Source of the DNA: Bacillus sp. FJAT-27264
GTDB taxonomy: Bacteria > Bacillota > Bacilli > Paenibacillales > Paenibacillaceae
DNA length: 64,000 nucleotides
Assembly: GCF_001682855.1 (NCBI RefSeq)
Contig: NZ_MAQW01000003.1
Location: 1 to 64,000 of the forward strand
Reading direction: 5' to 3'
Within the stretch, counting starts at the first letter, position 1; every line of letters begins with the position of its first letter. Positions 16,674 through 25,516 of the stretch are shown piece after piece. The translations under genes and the position numbers were made by a program. The notes beneath the pieces were generated by a model. The model was given only the letters and a program-made list of their open reading frames with translations. It did not search any database and was not told the DNA's origin.

Positions 16674-17684
16674 TTATACCGTGTGCTCTTCGAACGCTTC
16701 CTTGAGCAGCGTGAACGAACGGACCCGTTTCTCGAAATCAGGCACGACAGTTGCGAAGATCATCTCATTTGTTTCATACCGCTCAGCCAATTCCAGCAAC
16801 CGTTTGCGGACCGTTTCTTTCGTTCCTTTTATAACTTCGACGTCGCGTTCTTCAGTCTCATATGTTTCACCCGATTGTCTTGCGAATTCTTCCGCTTGCT
16901 CAAGCGATGTAACATTAACCGTTTTGCCGCTTGCCAGCGTGACGTGGATGCTCTTTAACGTGCCTGCGAGCTCGGCGGCCTCCTCTTCCGTATCTGAAGC
17001 AATGACGGATAACGCAAGAATGGTTTTTGGCTCCGTTCCCCTTGTTCGATTGAACTTGCTTCGATACGTCCTGAACGCTCTTAATGCTACTTCTGGATCG
17101 CTATTGATGAATAGTGCGTACACGTACGGCAATCCAAGTTCTGCTGCAAGCTCTGCACTGGACAGGCTCGCGCCGAGCAGATGGACATCGGCTGGAACAT
17201 CCGGGAGCGGACTCGCTTGCAGACCAGCAAGTGGATGTTCCTCGCTGGCAGAACCGTGTAAAAATTGCACCAGCTCAGCCAGCTTAACGTCTAGCGTGTC
17301 AGCCTCGGTGATCCCCTTTTGCAGCGCCTTGGTCGATCGTGGAAGGCCGCCTGGTGCGCGGCCGATGCCAAGATCTACCCGACCTGGTGCCAACAGGGCC
17401 AGCACGTTGAAATTTTCAGCCACTTTGTATGGGCTGTAATGTTGTAGCATCACGCCGCCGGAGCCGATCCGAATATGCTCGGTGTGTGCGAGCAAATGAG
17501 AGATTAACACCTCGGGTGAAGAGCCCGCGAACGTTTCAGTATCGTGATGCTCCGCTACCCAGAACCGCTCATAGCCGAGACGTTCTGCTAATTGAGCCAA
17601 CCTAGTTGTGTTCTCTAACGCTTCCCTAGGTGTCTGCCCGGGAAATATAGTACTTTGATCCAATATTCCAAATTTGAGTGTCAT
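16674..17684 (-). CDS. LLM-class flavin-dependent monooxygenase, second copy in the operon
   Basis: A 336-residue luciferase-fold monooxygenase, similar to the product at 14983..15990: YERFWVAEHHD, GSGGVMLQHYSPYKVAENF, GRVDLGIGRAPGGLPRS. Two adjacent related copies separated by a GNAT suggest sequential or substrate-split oxidations. AGGAG precedes the ATG by about nine bases, and the gene begins 18 bases after the ABC ATPase stop. No flavin reductase gene is adjacent; an FMN reductase-like gene lies at 28789..29331 but in a separate unit. Confidence 0.88.
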   Translation of the reverse strand: MTLKFGILDQSTIFPGQTPREALENTTRLAQLAERLGYERFWVAEHHDTETFAGSSPEVLISHLLAHTEHIRIGSGGVMLQHYSPYKVAENFNVLALLAPGRVDLGIGRAPGGLPRSTKALQKGITEADTLDVKLAELVQFLHGSASEEHPLAGLQASPLPDVPADVHLLGASLSSAELAAELGLPYVYALFINSDPEVALRAFRTYRSKFNRTRGTEPKTILALSVIASDTEEEAAELAGTLKSIHVTLASGKTVNVTSLEQAEEFARQSGETYETEERDVEVIKGTKETVRKRLLELAERYETNEMIFATVVPDFEKRVRSFTLLKEAFEEHTV

Positions 17685-17702
17685 GTGAATTTGCTCCTAT
17701 CT

Positions 17703-18455
17703 TTAAATAGAGTATATGCCTTCCGGCGTAATGCGCTTAAAGAACTGCTTCGTACGCTCTTCCTTCGGCGAGACAAATATATCGTTCGGCTTGCCTTCCT
17801 CCACAATTACACCCTCGTCCATAAATACGACATGGTTCGAAACTTCTTGCGCAAATCCCATCTCATGGGTGACGATAATCATCGTTATGCCTTCCTTCGC
17901 GATCTTCCGAATAACGCCAAGTACTTCGCCAACCAGTTCAGGATCTAGCGCAGATGTCGGCTCATCGAAGAGAATGACTTCCGGGTTCAGCGCAAGCGCT
18001 CTCGCTATGCCGACGCGCTGCTGCTGACCACCAGATAATTGACTCGGATACGCATCGAGCTTGTTGCCGAGACCTACCTTTTCCAATAGTTCGATGCTCC
18101 GGCGCCGCGCCTCCTCCTTCTCCACCTTCTGGACAACGACAAGTCCTTCCATCACATTCTCGAGCGCAGTCTTATGGCGGAACAGATTGTATTGCTGGAA
18201 CACCATTGCTGTTTTCCCGCGTAACGTGTGAATGTCTTTCTTGGACGGGCTTTTACAGTTCACTGTAAGCGCGTCGATTGTAATTTCACCGTCATTTGGC
18301 CGTTCCAAATAATTAATACAGCGTAGCAGCGTAGTTTTCCCGGAGCCGCTCGGGCCGAGAATCGCCACAACATCGCCCTTCTCAACGACCAGATTTACGC
18401 CTTTCAGCACCGCTTGCCGTCCGAATGACTTCGTTATGTTTTCAAGCTTGATCAT
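17703..18455 (-). CDS. Polar amino-acid ABC transporter ATP-binding protein
   Basis: A 250-residue ATPase of the GlnQ/TcyN group. Walker A is GPSGSGKTT (34-42), the Q-loop and the signature [15 protein letters not shown] follow, and Walker B is [12 protein letters not shown] with the switch histidine in [10 protein letters not shown]. It energises import through the two permeases encoded upstream. Its ATG overlaps the permease stop by four bases (ATGA) and is preceded by GGAGG. Polar amino acids and cystine are the usual cargo of this group; the monooxygenase neighbours point to a sulfur amino acid. Confidence 0.93.
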   Translation of the reverse strand: MIKLENITKSFGRQAVLKGVNLVVEKGDVVAILGPSGSGKTTLLRCINYLERPNDGEITIDALTVNCKSPSKKDIHTLRGKTAMVFQQYNLFRHKTALENVMEGLVVVQKVEKEEARRRSIELLEKVGLGNKLDAYPSQLSGGQQQRVGIARALALNPEVILFDEPTSALDPELVGEVLGVIRKIAKEGITMIIVTHEMGFAQEVSNHVVFMDEGVIVEEGKPNDIFVSPKEERTKQFFKRITPEGIYSI

Positions 18456-19162
18456 GCGACACCTCCGCGATTATAGACGTTGATCCGTTTCTCAAGCACA
18501 CCAGATAACCGTTCGATAAGCACGGTCAGTCCCCAGAACAAGATAGCCGCCCCTAAGAAAGCTTCTAAGAAATTCCAGTTTGTCGAAGCGATAATCTGAG
18601 CCTTAGCGTTGATGTCGACAACAGAAACCGTAAAGGCAATTGTCGAGCCGTGCAGCGCTCCGATCAACGAATTCGTCAAATTTGGCAAGCTCACTACGAA
18701 AGCCTGAGGGAGTACGATGCGACGTAATGCTTGGGATGTCGTCATACCCACCGCGTAAGCCGCTTCGATCTGGCCACGGTCTACAGCCAGCATACCGGAG
18801 CGAACGACTTCAGATAGATAGGCACTAAATGTGATCGAAAAGGAAAGATAGGCAAAGCCGATCATCGGAATGGATGCTGCACGGAACGATAAGCCAAGTG
18901 ATTCTGACAGTCCATTAACGAGTATCGGCAGCCCGTAATAAATCAGTAGCAGATGCGTCAACATCGGCGTGCTGCGAATAACAGTCACGTACGTACTTGC
19001 GACTTGATTCAAAACTGGCACCCGGTAAATGCGAATTAAAGCGATGATCGTGCCAATAAGCAAGCCGAAAATCATCGACACAAGCGTCAGTTTCAGCGTT
19101 GTTGGCACTGCGCTCAGCAATTGAATGAATGCGGTCCAAATAAACGAAGGGTCCAGATTCAT
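18452..19162 (-). CDS. Amino-acid ABC transporter permease
   Basis: A 236-residue inner-membrane permease of the HisM/GlnP family (His/Glu/Gln/Arg TRAP class), with about five helices and the EAA loop ([23 protein letters not shown]) that docks on the ATPase. It overlaps the upstream permease by four bases. It probably forms a heterodimeric channel with the next permease (TcyL/TcyM-like). The N-terminal [12 protein letters not shown] start matches this overlap. Confidence 0.92.
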   Translation of the reverse strand: MNLDPSFIWTAFIQLLSAVPTTLKLTLVSMIFGLLIGTIIALIRIYRVPVLNQVASTYVTVIRSTPMLTHLLLIYYGLPILVNGLSESLGLSFRAASIPMIGFAYLSFSITFSAYLSEVVRSGMLAVDRGQIEAAYAVGMTTSQALRRIVLPQAFVVSLPNLTNSLIGALHGSTIAFTVSVVDINAKAQIIASTNWNFLEAFLGAAILFWGLTVLIERLSGVLEKRINVYNRGGVA

Positions 19163-19935
19163 TTGCCCGTACCTCCTTTGTTAAGCGAAGCATTAGGCGT
19201 AAAAAGACGAATCAGCCACGATTTGCCGTCTTTGACCGGCTGCGAAGTTGAAAGCGGCCGCTCGTATCGAAGCATGCGGCGCTCGACGTACCGGAACGCC
19301 CATTCAAGCAGTAGGCTAATTATCAAATAGATGATTGCGAGCGCAATATAGGACTCTATATAATGCTGGGCTACCTTCCCGAGCGATTGCGCCTTCGCTG
19401 TCAGTTCCATGACACCGAGTGTAAATGCCAGTGACGTATCCTTCAGCGTTCCTATCGTTACGTTTGCGAAGATCGGTAAGGAGATAGCCAGCGCCTGCGG
19501 CAACACGATCCGCGAGAATGCCTGAAATCCCGTCATTCCGATCGTGTATCCGGCTTCGATCTGTCCCCGATCTACGGAGGTGACCGCTGCTCGAATAGCC
19601 TCCGAAATAAATGCCCCGGCGTTCAGGCCATATGTCGCAATGACAAAGTAGAGCACGGGTGCCCGGGAAAGGTCAATACCTTGCAATTTCAAAACTTCAG
19701 GCAGCCCGTAGTAAAACAAAAACAGTTGAATCAGTATGGGCGTGCCTCGAAAAAAGGAGGTATATAGTTGAGACAATTGCCGCAGTATGGGAATGTGATA
19801 AATTCGGGCGAGGGCGGCGAGAAACCCGACTCCCAAGCCTACGACCAAGGAACCTGCAACGATCAACAAGGATATGCGAATAAAGGGAAGCAGTTTAATT
19901 ACATATTCGAACACAAACGAAATATCGAAAGTCAA
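19159..19935 (-). CDS. Amino-acid ABC transporter permease
   Basis: A 258-residue permease of the same class, with hydrophobic segments from residue 15 and the EAA loop EAGYTIGMTGFQAFSRIVLP. The C-terminus has an extra charged tail of about 30 residues. The start is a TTG at 19935, seven bases after AGGGTG. It pairs with the adjacent permease. It lies 88 bases after the binding-protein stop, the largest internal gap of the operon, with no clear terminator there. Confidence 0.92.
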   Translation of the reverse strand: MTFDISFVFEYVIKLLPFIRISLLIVAGSLVVGLGVGFLAALARIYHIPILRQLSQLYTSFFRGTPILIQLFLFYYGLPEVLKLQGIDLSRAPVLYFVIATYGLNAGAFISEAIRAAVTSVDRGQIEAGYTIGMTGFQAFSRIVLPQALAISLPIFANVTIGTLKDTSLAFTLGVMELTAKAQSLGKVAQHYIESYIALAIIYLIISLLLEWAFRYVERRMLRYERPLSTSQPVKDGKSWLIRLFTPNASLNKGGTGK

Positions 19936-20023
19936 AACAATTCACCCTCTCAAGCAAGCGGAAATATTACAAAAGCTGACCACAAATCCCATCCCGGCTT
20001 GCCCTACTTTAGCTGTGGGAGTG

Positions 20024-20887
20024 TCAGTCCACCGTTGTGAAGTCTTGACCGAGCCATTGCTTGCTTAGGGCACTCAGCGTACCGTCCCCTCTGATCTCAA
20101 GTAGCGCTTTATCAATAGCATCGGCTAATGCCTGCTTTTCGGGATCATTCTTGCGGAACAGGAACAGGATTTCCGCCTTGCTAAGCGGTTCTCCGACCGC
20201 CTTTAATTTGCCTTGCGGGTCAATTAGGGACAGAGAGAAGTCGGCAGTGAGCGTTCCATATACCCGCCCCGAAGCGATTTGCTCTGCGGTATCATTTGCC
20301 GCGCCGTTCGCGTAGACGAGTTTAATCGCATCGCTATGATCCTTATTGTATTTTAGAAGAATTTGCTCAGCCGCACTGGAAGGGTATGTAAGAAACTTTT
20401 TGCCTTTGATGTCATCCAGCGATTTGATGGGGTCATTGTTGTCCTTTGCTACGACAATTTTATTTTGCCAATAAGCGTAGGGTACTTTGTTGAACAAGTA
20501 CTTCTCTTCACGCTCCGGGGTTTTCTCGATTTCTTGAGCGATCATGTCAATCTTCTTCGTATCCAGGCTGAGAAGCAGGCTTGGTAGCGAATCGAGCACA
20601 TTGAATTCAAATTCATATTCCGGGAGACGCTTGTCGATCTCGCGGACGAGTTCGATGTCATAGCCGGTCAGCTTACCATCCTTATCGTAAAAGAGCACTT
20701 GTGGGAAACTACTTGTCGTACCGACAATAACTTTTTTAACTTTGATCGACTTCTCCAAGGTTGCCGGAGCAGATTCACTTAAAGGCGATTCCTTTGCAAC
20801 ATCGGAAGACTCATTGTTTGTGTTGCCGCAGCCGGAGATTATAAGCACTAGCGCTAAAGCTATAGACAAAACTAAGTTTTTTTTCAT
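20024..20887 (-). CDS. Amino-acid ABC transporter substrate-binding lipoprotein
   Basis: A 287-residue SBP_bac_3 protein and first gene of the importer operon. It has a lipoprotein signal peptide with lipobox LIISGC (C20), then a Gly/Ser/Asn-rich linker and the binding domain (TGYDIELVREIDKRLPEYEFEF, then KKIDMIAQEIEKTPEREEKY). It should be anchored outside the membrane and deliver substrate to the permeases. AAGGGG precedes the ATG. The B. subtilis TcyJ/TcyK binding proteins are the closest functional model by context. Confidence 0.92.
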   Translation of the reverse strand: MKKNLVLSIALALVLIISGCGNTNNESSDVAKESPLSESAPATLEKSIKVKKVIVGTTSSFPQVLFYDKDGKLTGYDIELVREIDKRLPEYEFEFNVLDSLPSLLLSLDTKKIDMIAQEIEKTPEREEKYLFNKVPYAYWQNKIVVAKDNNDPIKSLDDIKGKKFLTYPSSAAEQILLKYNKDHSDAIKLVYANGAANDTAEQIASGRVYGTLTADFSLSLIDPQGKLKAVGEPLSKAEILFLFRKNDPEKQALADAIDKALLEIRGDGTLSALSKQWLGQDFTTVD

Positions 20888-20989
20888 TTCATTACCCCTT
20901 TATTCTTTTGTTTTAAACTAATAAATTACATAGATATAGTAAGAATTAAAGCGGTAAATGTACCAACTCATGAGGATCATATCGGCAAC

Positions 20990-21090
20990 ACTTGTCCTGC
21001 ATTCTTACATTTGATAGACGTCTTTTAGTGTACTCCTCAACTAGTGGACAACTGACAGCTTACAGTAATAACCAATGTGATTCCTCCTTC
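20990..21090 (-). pseudogene. Decayed 5' end of an LLM monooxygenase gene
   Basis: On the minus strand a strong AAGGAGG (21083..21089) is followed by a TTG at 21075 and VITVS, matching the MVIIVS start of the monooxygenase at 15990. After a frameshift the words SCPLVEEYT correspond to SSPLLEGET of that protein, then similarity fades. It looks like the leftover start of a further monooxygenase gene between the LysR gene and the importer operon. Confidence 0.45.
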
Positions 21091-21234
21091 AAGAATATTC
21101 CTACAGGTTTAGTCAAAATAAATACAAGATTCAATCTAGCACTTTACTACATCGACGTCTAATCAAGGTTTTTAAATCGGATATTAACATAATTCATCCT
21201 TCACTTGCTCCAACTTAAGAAGCTCTCTCAATAT

Positions 21235-21269
21235 AAACGAGCCTTTAGAATTGATTCTAAGGCTCGTTT
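21235..21269 (-). terminator. Hairpin after the LysR gene
   Basis: Arms AAACGAGCC and GGCTCGTTT with AGAAT/ATTCT extending the stem; the flanking T-run is short. It ends the LysR unit. The rest of 20888..21364 holds only the decayed monooxygenase start and two GACGTCT words (near 21015 and 21155) resembling the shared LysR-type motif; no riboswitch or T-box consensus was seen. Confidence 0.55.
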
Positions 21270-21364
21270 GCGTATCAGGTGCCATATTTGACCCCTATAA
21301 TATTAGTTTTTTTAAAGGTTACCTTTTTAGTGGTCTCCGTTAACCAATTCGTAAGGTAGCAGGA

Positions 21365-22288
21365 TCAGCCAAGAGGCGGTTCCATCGATTGGTTAGCTAG
21401 CGACTCGTTACTCATATCGTATGACTGTTTTACATAATCAATAAACTTTTTAACTGCTGGTGATAGATGTTGAGAAGTTCGCCACTGTAGCCCTACCTCC
21501 CAATTCCAATGATTCTCTTGAATGGGGATCCAGGACAATCCCTCTAACCGCATCCCTGCCGTTCTAGGTACCAATGAAACACCGAGGCCTGCAGCAACAA
21601 AACCTGTGACAGTGGTTAAATCCTCTGCTTCATAAATTTGAGTTAGCTCCGCATCAGATCGGATGATGCAAGATTCCAGTAAAAGCTTTAGACCGCAGCT
21701 GCTTTTCAGTCCGATATAGTTCTCATTCTTCAACTCATGAATGCTGAGAGATGATTCGCTGGCAAGTCTGTGATTGTTGGAAACGATAATGTAGAGCGGA
21801 GCGGTTTCTAATGTTATCCAGCTATACTCCTCGGACGTCGGCCTCAAAGAAGTGATGCTCAGATCGCACCTCCCTTGGTTTAACGCGTCATTAATAAGTT
21901 CATGGTTACCCTGCTCCAACTCAAATTTGATTTTGGGATAAATATTCTGATAATTTCGCACAAGTTTAGGTACAAGATCAGCTCCCAAAATATTGAGAAA
22001 GGCGATGCTAATAAGACCCGTCTCAGGATTCGTCCATTCCTCCAACGTTTTTTTGCCGTGCTCCAACTCCCGTAGAGCTCGCTCTACATTCTGGGAAAAC
22101 AAACTGCCATATCGACTCAGTTGAACATTCCTGCCTTTTCTTTCAAACAATTGAACGCCAAGCTCAGTCTCCAGTTTAGAGATGGCTTGGCTAAGCGCCG
22201 GTTGCGAAATGGATAGAGCCTGAGCTGCTCTTGTCATGTGTTGATAACGTGCCACTGTAAGAAAATATTCCAGTTGAGTTAACTCCAT
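21365..22288 (-). CDS. LysR-family transcriptional regulator
   Basis: A 307-residue LysR regulator: HTH in the first 60 residues (HMTRAAQALSISQPALSQAISKLE), then an effector domain. The ATG at 22288 is preceded by GGGGGAG; the TTG at 22309 would overlap that site. It is divergent from the alcohol dehydrogenase operon and lies upstream, on the same strand, of the ABC/monooxygenase operon. By analogy to YtlI/AscR, which controls the B. subtilis ytmI operon, it may regulate either or both; the shared motif at 14.9 kb suggests a wider role. Confidence 0.9.
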   Translation of the reverse strand: MELTQLEYFLTVARYQHMTRAAQALSISQPALSQAISKLETELGVQLFERKGRNVQLSRYGSLFSQNVERALRELEHGKKTLEEWTNPETGLISIAFLNILGADLVPKLVRNYQNIYPKIKFELEQGNHELINDALNQGRCDLSITSLRPTSEEYSWITLETAPLYIIVSNNHRLASESSLSIHELKNENYIGLKSSCGLKLLLESCIIRSDAELTQIYEAEDLTTVTGFVAAGLGVSLVPRTAGMRLEGLSWIPIQENHWNWEVGLQWRTSQHLSPAVKKFIDYVKQSYDMSNESLANQSMEPPLG

Positions 22289-22309
22289 TTTCTCCCCCTG
22301 CAATTTCAA

Positions 22310-22395
22310 AATTCATAATTAGGATTTATTATTTATATCATAATTATTAATTAGACGTTATGAATCGTCAATGATAAAGTTAAGCGCAGATTAAT
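22310..22395. promoter_or_regulatory. Divergent LysR control region
   Basis: AATTAGACG and CGTCAATGAT at 22350..22374 form an imperfect dyad (AGACG...CGTCA) between the divergent LysR and dehydrogenase genes. The whole stretch is recognisably similar, in reverse complement, to 14870..14960. Confidence 0.55.
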
Positions 22396-22417
22396 CTAGC
22401 TAAAAGGAGAACTTACT

Positions 22418-23431
22418 ATGAAAGCATATGTTGTAAAAGATGGACATGGAGTTGATTTTCTGAAAGAAGTTGAACTTCAGGTCCCTACTCCAGGTAAAGG
22501 CGAAGCTCTTATCCGCATGAAAGCCGTATCCCTTAATGCAAGAGATATCCCTGCACTTAATGGATATTTCAATAATAAGTCGATGGCTCCTTTCATCCCA
22601 GGATCAGATGGAGCCGGAGAGATTGTCGCTTTAGGAGATGGAGCAGACAAATTTCAAATCGGAGATCGCGTTGCCGGAATTTTTAATCAAAAATGGATCT
22701 CAGGCGAAATGTCACCCGATTATAACGACGGTGAACTTGGTGGACCATTAGACGGATTGCTTGCTGAATATGTCGTATTACCACAAGAAGGATTAGTTCG
22801 CATCCCTGATCATTTATCTTACGTTGAGGCAGCCTCATTACCTTGCGCCGCAATTACAGCCTGGCATGCAGTAGTTGAAGATGGCAAAGTTAAAGCTGGA
22901 GATACTGTCGTTATTCAAGGTACCGGTGGTGTATCCATATTTGCAATGCAATTTGCAAAAATATCAGGAGCTAACGTTATTATTACTTCAAGCAGCGATG
23001 ATAAACTTGAGAAAGCGAAGGCTTTAGGTGCAAATTATTCCATTAACTATAAAACAAACCCTGATTGGGAGAAAGCCGTTTTGGAGTATACAAACAATCG
23101 TGGCGCTGATCTTATTATAGAAGTTAGCGGTTCAACCTTAAATCGTTCAATTGAAGCGGTGAGACCCAATGGACAAATTAATTTAATTGGTGCTTTATCG
23201 GGTATAGTAGTTGATAATCTCTCACTTTTGCCTATTTTCACAAGAAAAATACGCCTTCATGGCGTTAGGACTGGCAGTCGCGAAATGTTTGAAGCGATGA
23301 ACCGTGCTATTGAACATAATGTTCTTCGACCTGTTATTGATCGTGTATTCCCATTCGCAGAGGCAGTTGATGCTTTTAAATTTTTACAAAATGGAGATTA
23401 TTTCGGTAAGATATGTATCTCTTTTGAATGA
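22418..23431 (+). CDS. Zinc-independent MDR alcohol dehydrogenase / quinone reductase
   Basis: A 337-residue medium-chain dehydrogenase of the COG0604 type. The GroES-like domain (about 25-130) has GSDGAGEIVALG and the Rossmann domain carries QGTGGVSIFAMQ for NADP(H). The catalytic-zinc ligand set of classic alcohol dehydrogenases is not evident, so quinone, enone or alcohol substrates are all possible. AAAGGAG precedes the ATG. It overlaps the next gene by four bases and is divergent from LysR. Confidence 0.88.
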   Translation: MKAYVVKDGHGVDFLKEVELQVPTPGKGEALIRMKAVSLNARDIPALNGYFNNKSMAPFIPGSDGAGEIVALGDGADKFQIGDRVAGIFNQKWISGEMSPDYNDGELGGPLDGLLAEYVVLPQEGLVRIPDHLSYVEAASLPCAAITAWHAVVEDGKVKAGDTVVIQGTGGVSIFAMQFAKISGANVIITSSSDDKLEKAKALGANYSINYKTNPDWEKAVLEYTNNRGADLIIEVSGSTLNRSIEAVRPNGQINLIGALSGIVVDNLSLLPIFTRKIRLHGVRTGSREMFEAMNRAIEHNVLRPVIDRVFPFAEAVDAFKFLQNGDYFGKICISFE

Positions 23432-24000
23432 GAATTAAATTTGTTCTTATCTCTCGTAGCTTGAACTCTTTGAACACATACGTTGATGCTTTAAGATCTG
23501 AAGGTATTGAAGCATATGGAATAACTGCCGATGCCGGAAGTGCTGAATCCCTGGAACAAGCGTTTGATCAGATCAAACAATCTTACGGTGTTACTGATGT
23601 GCTGGTCTACAATGCTGTTACTCGTGTTGGAGGTAAACCAACCACGTTGACTCCAGAAGTACTGTTGAACAATCTAAGTGTTGATGTAGGTGGTGCATTA
23701 ACAAGTGCATTGCAAGTCATTCCGGATCAACGAAAACGAAAAGAAGGAACTATTTTATTTACAGGTGGCAGCATTGCTTTGCATCCATCTCCAGAGTATT
23801 CTTCTTTATCTATCGGAAAAGCAGCCATGCGAAACCTGGCCCTAACTCTAGCAGCCGAATTGGCCCCGGAAGGCATATTTGTAGGTACAGTTACGATTTC
23901 AGGTGTTGTTCAAGCTGGAACTGATTTTGATCCAGAACAAATTGCAAATGTATACTGGGAGCTATTCGAAAAACGTGATCAATATGAGGTAATCTATTGA
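23428..24000 (+). CDS. Short-chain dehydrogenase, N-terminally truncated
   Basis: A 190-residue SDR-like protein that begins inside the Rossmann fold: the first residues MRIKFVLISRSLNSL correspond to the end of the second strand, so the nucleotide-binding GxxxGxG loop is absent. Later landmarks are present but degenerate (VYNAV in place of NNAG; SSLSIGKAAMRN in place of YxxxK, with S for Y). Its ATG overlaps the dehydrogenase stop as ATGA. It is probably a deletion product that fused the 5' neighbour to a headless SDR, and unlikely to be an active NAD(P) enzyme. Confidence 0.7.
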   Translation: MRIKFVLISRSLNSLNTYVDALRSEGIEAYGITADAGSAESLEQAFDQIKQSYGVTDVLVYNAVTRVGGKPTTLTPEVLLNNLSVDVGGALTSALQVIPDQRKRKEGTILFTGGSIALHPSPEYSSLSIGKAAMRNLALTLAAELAPEGIFVGTVTISGVVQAGTDFDPEQIANVYWELFEKRDQYEVIY

Positions 24001-24020
24001 AAAATGAAAAGAGGGAAATT

Positions 24021-24746
24021 ATGCAGCAGAAGACTGCTCTGATTACTGGGGCAAATAAAGGGATAGGGTTCGAAACGGCAAAACAGTTGGGGGCGTTAGG
24101 CTTCACGATTTTGGTTGGTGCGCGCAGCGAGGAGAAAGGCAAGGAAGCGGCAGCAAAGCTGGCAAGTGAAGGCATTGGCGCCCGCAATATTGTATTGGAC
24201 GTAACGGATCAAGCGACGATCGATGCTGCATTCCGTACAATAGATGAACAATTCGGATCGCTAGACGTGTTGATCAATAATGCGGGTGTTTTATTAGAAC
24301 AGGGAACTTTTCCAAGCCAGCTTGAGTTAATCGATCTGAAAGCAACGTTCGAGACGAACTTTTTCGGGATGTTTGCTGTAACGAAAGCAATGATTCCTTT
24401 GTTGACTAAATCGTTGGCTGGCAGAGTGGTCAATGTTTCGAGTGGCGTCGGCTCATTGACGTTATTGAGCGACTCTGAGTCTGAATTTGCTAATTTTCAT
24501 TTGCTTGCCTACTCAAGCTCCAAAACGGCGGTGAATGCATTAACAATAATGTTTGCAAATGAATTTAAAAATACGCCGTTGAAATTCAACGCGGTCGAAC
24601 CTGGTCCCACATCCACTGATCTAACCGGAAATACTGGTTCTCGTTCAGCGAACCAAGCCGCCAAAGTTATCGTTGATCTAGCCACAATTTCGGAAGAGGG
24701 GCCGACCGGGGGTTATTTCGATGAATACGGAAAACTTCCTTGGTAA
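24021..24746 (+). CDS. SDR family oxidoreductase
   Basis: A complete 241-residue short-chain dehydrogenase with TGANKGIG (10-17) for NADP(H), NNAG (86-89), the catalytic serine near 140, and Y164-SSS-K168. It resembles carbonyl-reductase-like SDRs. The ATG at 24021 has AGAGGG upstream; a TTG at 23997 would overlap the preceding gene. It is the third gene of the plus-strand unit started by the alcohol dehydrogenase. Confidence 0.9.
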   Translation: MQQKTALITGANKGIGFETAKQLGALGFTILVGARSEEKGKEAAAKLASEGIGARNIVLDVTDQATIDAAFRTIDEQFGSLDVLINNAGVLLEQGTFPSQLELIDLKATFETNFFGMFAVTKAMIPLLTKSLAGRVVNVSSGVGSLTLLSDSESEFANFHLLAYSSSKTAVNALTIMFANEFKNTPLKFNAVEPGPTSTDLTGNTGSRSANQAAKVIVDLATISEEGPTGGYFDEYGKLPW

Positions 24747-24882
24747 GCCAAAAAGAAAAGAATACAGCAGCCAGGCTGGCGAAATGAACTGATCCCTACA
24801 TTTTAGACTGATTCCAGCGTTTCAATGCTCCCTTCTATTTATAGAGTAGAACCCAACGAATGACCCGGAAAAAAGAAAATCA

Positions 24883-24960
24883 GTGGTGATTTCGGGGAGT
24901 ATACTCTTTATCATTGCATTGTTGGTCGGGGGGATTGGTATTTTAGCGTATTTCTATTGA
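24883..24960 (+). CDS. Possible 25-residue membrane peptide
   Basis: A GTG at 24883 opens a frame for VVISGSILFIIALLVGGI and a short tail, a single membrane span, ending 12 bases before the terminator at 24972. No good ribosome binding site is visible. It may be a real small membrane protein or the tail of a decayed one; the upstream in-frame codons run back to a TAG near 24848. Confidence 0.25.
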   Translation: MVISGSILFIIALLVGGIGILAYFY

Positions 24961-24971
24961 ATAAAGATCTC

Positions 24972-25003
24972 AAAGGGGTGCGAACATTCGCAACCCCTTT
25001 TTT
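24972..25003 (+). terminator. Terminator of the dehydrogenase operon
   Basis: AAAGGGGTGCGAA / TTCGCAACCCCTTT with a 2-base loop and TTTTTT. It closes the plus-strand unit that starts at 22418. Confidence 0.85.
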
Positions 25004-25027
25004 CTGGGATGAAAATCCCGTTACATT

Positions 25028-25330
25028 CTATCTCCTTTGAATCGATAATGCTAGTTCTTTTAACTGTTCTCTTTCCAGAACTTCTTTTGTTGTTCCTTTT
25101 TTAGCTAAATGCACAATGACCTGACCTAATTGTTCAGAAGTTACTACCGACTTCATTCGTTTTAACAACGGATTTAATGGTTTCATTATATTGCATAGTA
25201 TACGATACTGTGTTGTTTTTGAACGTTCACCATGCATCGGCAAAATTGCACCTGGACGTAACATGTACGCTGCTTCAAATGGCATACCCAGTAATGTGTT
25301 TTCCGTCTTCCCCTCTACTCGTGCCCACAT
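25028..25330 (-). pseudogene. 3' fragment of the NAD(P)-binding protein gene (left repeat copy)
   Basis: Encodes the last 100 residues of the protein at 27700..28374, starting exactly where similarity stops (MWARVEGKTENTL) and ending SIQRR instead of SIQGK. By eye only five mismatches occur over 294 bases. It has no start signals and lacks the whole nucleotide-binding half, so it is a non-functional partial duplicate. Confidence 0.9.
25037..25330. repeat. Direct repeat, left copy (294 bp)
   Basis: Matches 27709..28002 in the same orientation with about five mismatches. The two copies bracket the glycosyltransferase/ATP-grasp island; similarity ends abruptly after GTGCCCACAT. Confidence 0.9.
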
Positions 25331-25516
25331 TCTAATGTGAGCTCATTCATCGACCCTTGAAAATACTTCGCCCTTTCCAAACAGGGAATTCATCAAAGGC
25401 AAAAGCGAAATCGGAGATTATTTATACGAGACATCAAGCTACCTCCCTATACCCATTCCCATTCATTCTTAGGGGCATATGATAATCCCATATATTTGAT
25501 ATATGGAGATGAGCAA

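Noticed and set aside
16600-17439. Long plus-strand frame of 279 codons antisense to the LLM monooxygenase
   Set aside because: Serine-rich, no ribosome binding site, fully opposite a gene with strong family motifs; a GC-content shadow.
20888-21364. Riboswitch or T-box upstream of the ABC/monooxygenase operon
   Set aside because: I looked for SAM riboswitch and T-box signature words on the minus strand and saw none; only the decayed monooxygenase start and LysR-like words were found.
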